Assembly (NCBI GenBank): GCA_964352775.1
Contig: CAYGTK010000178.1
Location: 1 to 8,809, forward strand
Length of the DNA stretch: 8,809 nt
From: CAYGTK01 sp964352775
GTDB taxonomy: Bacteria > Bacteroidota > Bacteroidia > Chitinophagales > CAIOSU01
Reading direction: 5' to 3'
Under the pieces are notes generated by a model, which saw only the letters and a program-made list of their open reading frames with translations, was not told the DNA's origin and did not search any database. Positions within the stretch are counted from its first letter, which is position 1; each line of letters starts with the position of its first letter. A program made the position numbers and the translations under genes. Positions 7,058-8,809 of this stretch are shown here, piece by piece.

Positions 7058-7194
7058 GCAGGGTTGATTTATAACTACTAAAGTAGCCGACAATCAAGCT
7101 TTAAAAGGTGACTTTAGTTACATAAGCAACGTATATTAATGAACACAAACACCCAACCAAGTACAAGCCCTATACTTGTGGTGATTAGGAAGGC
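7058..7194. other. Short divergent gap with a palindrome and a possible gene-relic junction
   Basis: This 137-base gap separates the Kelch gene from the truncated propeller frame. CTACT-AA-AGTAG at 7075-7086 is a 12-base palindrome with a 2-base centre, 17 bases before the Kelch start. It could be an operator or part of the leader, or chance. On the plus strand, 7139-7198 is a 19-codon frame (MNTNTQPSTSPILVVIRKA, then TGA) that shows no signal peptide. Bases 7178-7196 (GTGGTG-ATT-AGGAAGGCTT) equal the sorting-domain coding sequence at 4417-4432 apart from a 3-base insertion. I see no clear promoter for the 7195 frame. Confidence 0.5.
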
Positions 7195-8808
7195 TTGATT
7201 TTCAATAAAACAAATGCTCCAATACCTTTTGAAAGTCAAGCACACTCTCAGGAGGTCGCTAGTTCATATACCAATTTTTTAGGCAAAAAACTTCTTTATT
7301 TGGGGAGTTCCGCAATCGACAATAATCAACTTCAAGCAATATACAATGAAGATAATAACCTATTGATTGACTCCATCAGAAGTACGAACTTATACACTTA
7401 CACGAACGGTGCATCTTTTTTAGCAATCGACTCTACCCTGTTTCTTTTTTACCTTAGTAATTATCGAGTCAACAGCTGTTCGAATCCTTTATGTATAGCA
7501 CTTAGACTAGCGGTACTCAAAAACGTAAACGGTTCACTCGTTCTTATTAATGATTCGATATTAAACGATTCATTTATTAATGAAAAGATTGCTTTAGTAA
7601 AACACGCCGATGGAAAATCATGGTGGATCTTTACTCAAGAATCTGTTTTGAATAGAACAAGTAATTGTTCTGACGAATTCCTTTATTACCACCTCAAGAA
7701 TAATGGGGAAATAGTTTCAAAGCGCCAACCTAGTAATTTTACTTTTTGTAATCAGGACAGCAACTTTGGTGAAATGCTATTTTCTAGGGATGGAACAAGG
7801 TTAGTCGTGGCTAATGGAGGAGGAGGTAGAATTGTCATTTATAATCATGATAGATGCACTGGGTTGCTTACAAATCCTAAGACTATTGATATACTGCCTC
7901 AACCTGCATTTCCTGTTTATGGACTAGCATTTTCTCCAAGTGCGCAATTTGTATATGCTTCTGCGGCCTTCGGAAATGGAAATTATAGAATATTTCAATA
8001 TAATTTAAGCGGTACTTCTGCTAACAACAGAGAGATTATTGCAGACTTGCAACCCCAGGGGAACTGTATTTTTGGACAATTGGAATTAGGTCCAGACAAT
8101 AAGATTTACGTAGCTTCAAGCTGTAGTCCTTCAGACTCGCTATCTAGATACTTACATAGAATTGATAGCCCAGACCTATTCGGCTTAAGTTGTGATTTTG
8201 GGGCCTACAGTATCTATCTTGGTGCTACTTCAAGTAGTACGGCTGGCCTACCGCATTTCCCGAACTACAACCTCGGTCCACTAAGCATATACAAAGCAGA
8301 TGCGGGTCCAGATACGGTATATATCTGTCAAGATACCCTTAGTAAAGGAGTGTTTCTGGGTGATAGTATTCCCGTAACTGGTGTAGAGTATTCTTGGGGC
8401 GGTCCTGATCTATTGGATTCCACAACTTCACGACAATTAGTAGAACCTGAAGTACCCACTTATTATTACTTAACCCTAACCGATACAAGTATTAAATACA
8501 GCTGTCAATCACGTATTGATACCGTGCTTGTTATTCCAAACTACGACTGTACAGTCTCTATTAGGGAAAATATGGAGAGTGTTGGCTTAAAAGTATACCC
8601 CAACCCAACTAGTGACAAAATATCAATAGAGGTAAATCGCCCAGCAAAATTTGAACTATACGACCTTAATGGGAAACAATTATACAATCACAACCTTCGC
8701 TCTGGCAATAACCAAATACAAACCAATGAACTACTAAACGGCGTCTATATTTATAAGATATGGGTAGGTGGTGAACTTATAGTTACCAATAAGTTGGTGC
8801 GTTATTAG
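7195..8808 (+). CDS. T9SS cargo with propeller, PKD-like and sorting domains; 5' end probably missing
   Basis: The frame is open from a TAG at 7186-7188. The first possible start is TTG at 7195 (537 codons), and no ATG occurs in the first 190 codons. There is no signal peptide, although a sorting domain needs one. The product opens at IFNKTNAPIPF, which lines up with a block (DFN..PP.P after FGNNAG) lying shortly behind the leader in related Bacteroidota proteins, so roughly 30-40 codons seem lost. Residues about 20-360 are a WD40/SMP-30-like propeller (ALVKHADGKSWWIF, FGEMLFSRDGTRLVVANGGG, VYGLAFSPSAQFVYAS, LELGPDNKIYVAS, AGLPHFPNY). Residues about 366-446 are PKD/Ig-like (ADAGPDTVYICQDT, SCQSRIDTVLV). 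Residues about 461-537 are a type A sorting domain (LKVYPNPTSDKISIEV, LLNGVYIYKI). Base composition is much more AT-rich than in the 3283 gene. It may be a pseudogene; a real TTG start without a leader is the weaker reading. Confidence 0.8.
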   Translation: MIFNKTNAPIPFESQAHSQEVASSYTNFLGKKLLYLGSSAIDNNQLQAIYNEDNNLLIDSIRSTNLYTYTNGASFLAIDSTLFLFYLSNYRVNSCSNPLCIALRLAVLKNVNGSLVLINDSILNDSFINEKIALVKHADGKSWWIFTQESVLNRTSNCSDEFLYYHLKNNGEIVSKRQPSNFTFCNQDSNFGEMLFSRDGTRLVVANGGGGRIVIYNHDRCTGLLTNPKTIDILPQPAFPVYGLAFSPSAQFVYASAAFGNGNYRIFQYNLSGTSANNREIIADLQPQGNCIFGQLELGPDNKIYVASSCSPSDSLSRYLHRIDSPDLFGLSCDFGAYSIYLGATSSSTAGLPHFPNYNLGPLSIYKADAGPDTVYICQDTLSKGVFLGDSIPVTGVEYSWGGPDLLDSTTSRQLVEPEVPTYYYLTLTDTSIKYSCQSRIDTVLVIPNYDCTVSIRENMESVGLKVYPNPTSDKISIEVNRPAKFELYDLNGKQLYNHNLRSGNNQIQTNELLNGVYIYKIWVGGELIVTNKLVRY

Positions 8809-8809
8809 T

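Overview
The window looks like chromosomal DNA of a member of the Bacteroidota. Three complete reading frames and one 5'-damaged frame end in the type A C-terminal sorting domain (a PNP motif on a hydrophobic strand, about 80 residues from the end, finishing in a G-x-Y strand) that sends proteins through the type IX secretion system (T9SS). Start regions are A-rich and lack clear Shine-Dalgarno sequences, which also fits the phylum. I cannot name a genus. I see no RNA genes, CRISPR array, insertion sequence, transposase, integrase or phage structural operon.

Layout: (1) positions 1-779, minus strand: the first 259 codons of an exported alpha/beta-hydrolase (esterase-like), running off the left edge. 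(2) 780-1116: a non-coding divergent gap. (3) 1117-3279 and 3283-4446, plus strand, 3 bases apart and probably one operon: a 720-residue fibre-like exported protein with a three-unit tandem repeat and a conserved C-terminal domain but no sorting domain, then a 387-residue T9SS cargo with three Ig-like modules. (4) 4452-5228, minus strand, convergent: a 258-residue T9SS cargo. (5) 5276-5401, plus strand: an orphan copy of the last third of the sorting domain of the 3283-4446 gene. (6) 5456-7057, minus strand: a Kelch-type propeller with a sorting domain. (7) 7195-8808, plus strand: a propeller plus PKD-like T9SS cargo with no signal peptide and no ATG at its front, probably 5'-truncated.

Functionally this is a run of genes for exported and surface proteins. 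The products are likely adhesive or scaffold-like (Ig, PKD, Kelch and fibre-like modules), plus one hydrolytic enzyme. No gene gives a specific substrate.

The most unusual signal is structural. A 110-base direct repeat (95/110 identical by hand alignment, no gaps) is made of sorting-domain coding sequence and brackets the entire minus-strand gene 4452-5228. Recombination between the copies would remove that gene and leave the 3283-4446 gene intact with a hybrid tail. A possible third, very short trace of the same coding sequence lies just in front of the truncated gene at 7195. This suggests, as inference, that sorting-domain tails act as recombination joints that shuffle T9SS cargo genes here.
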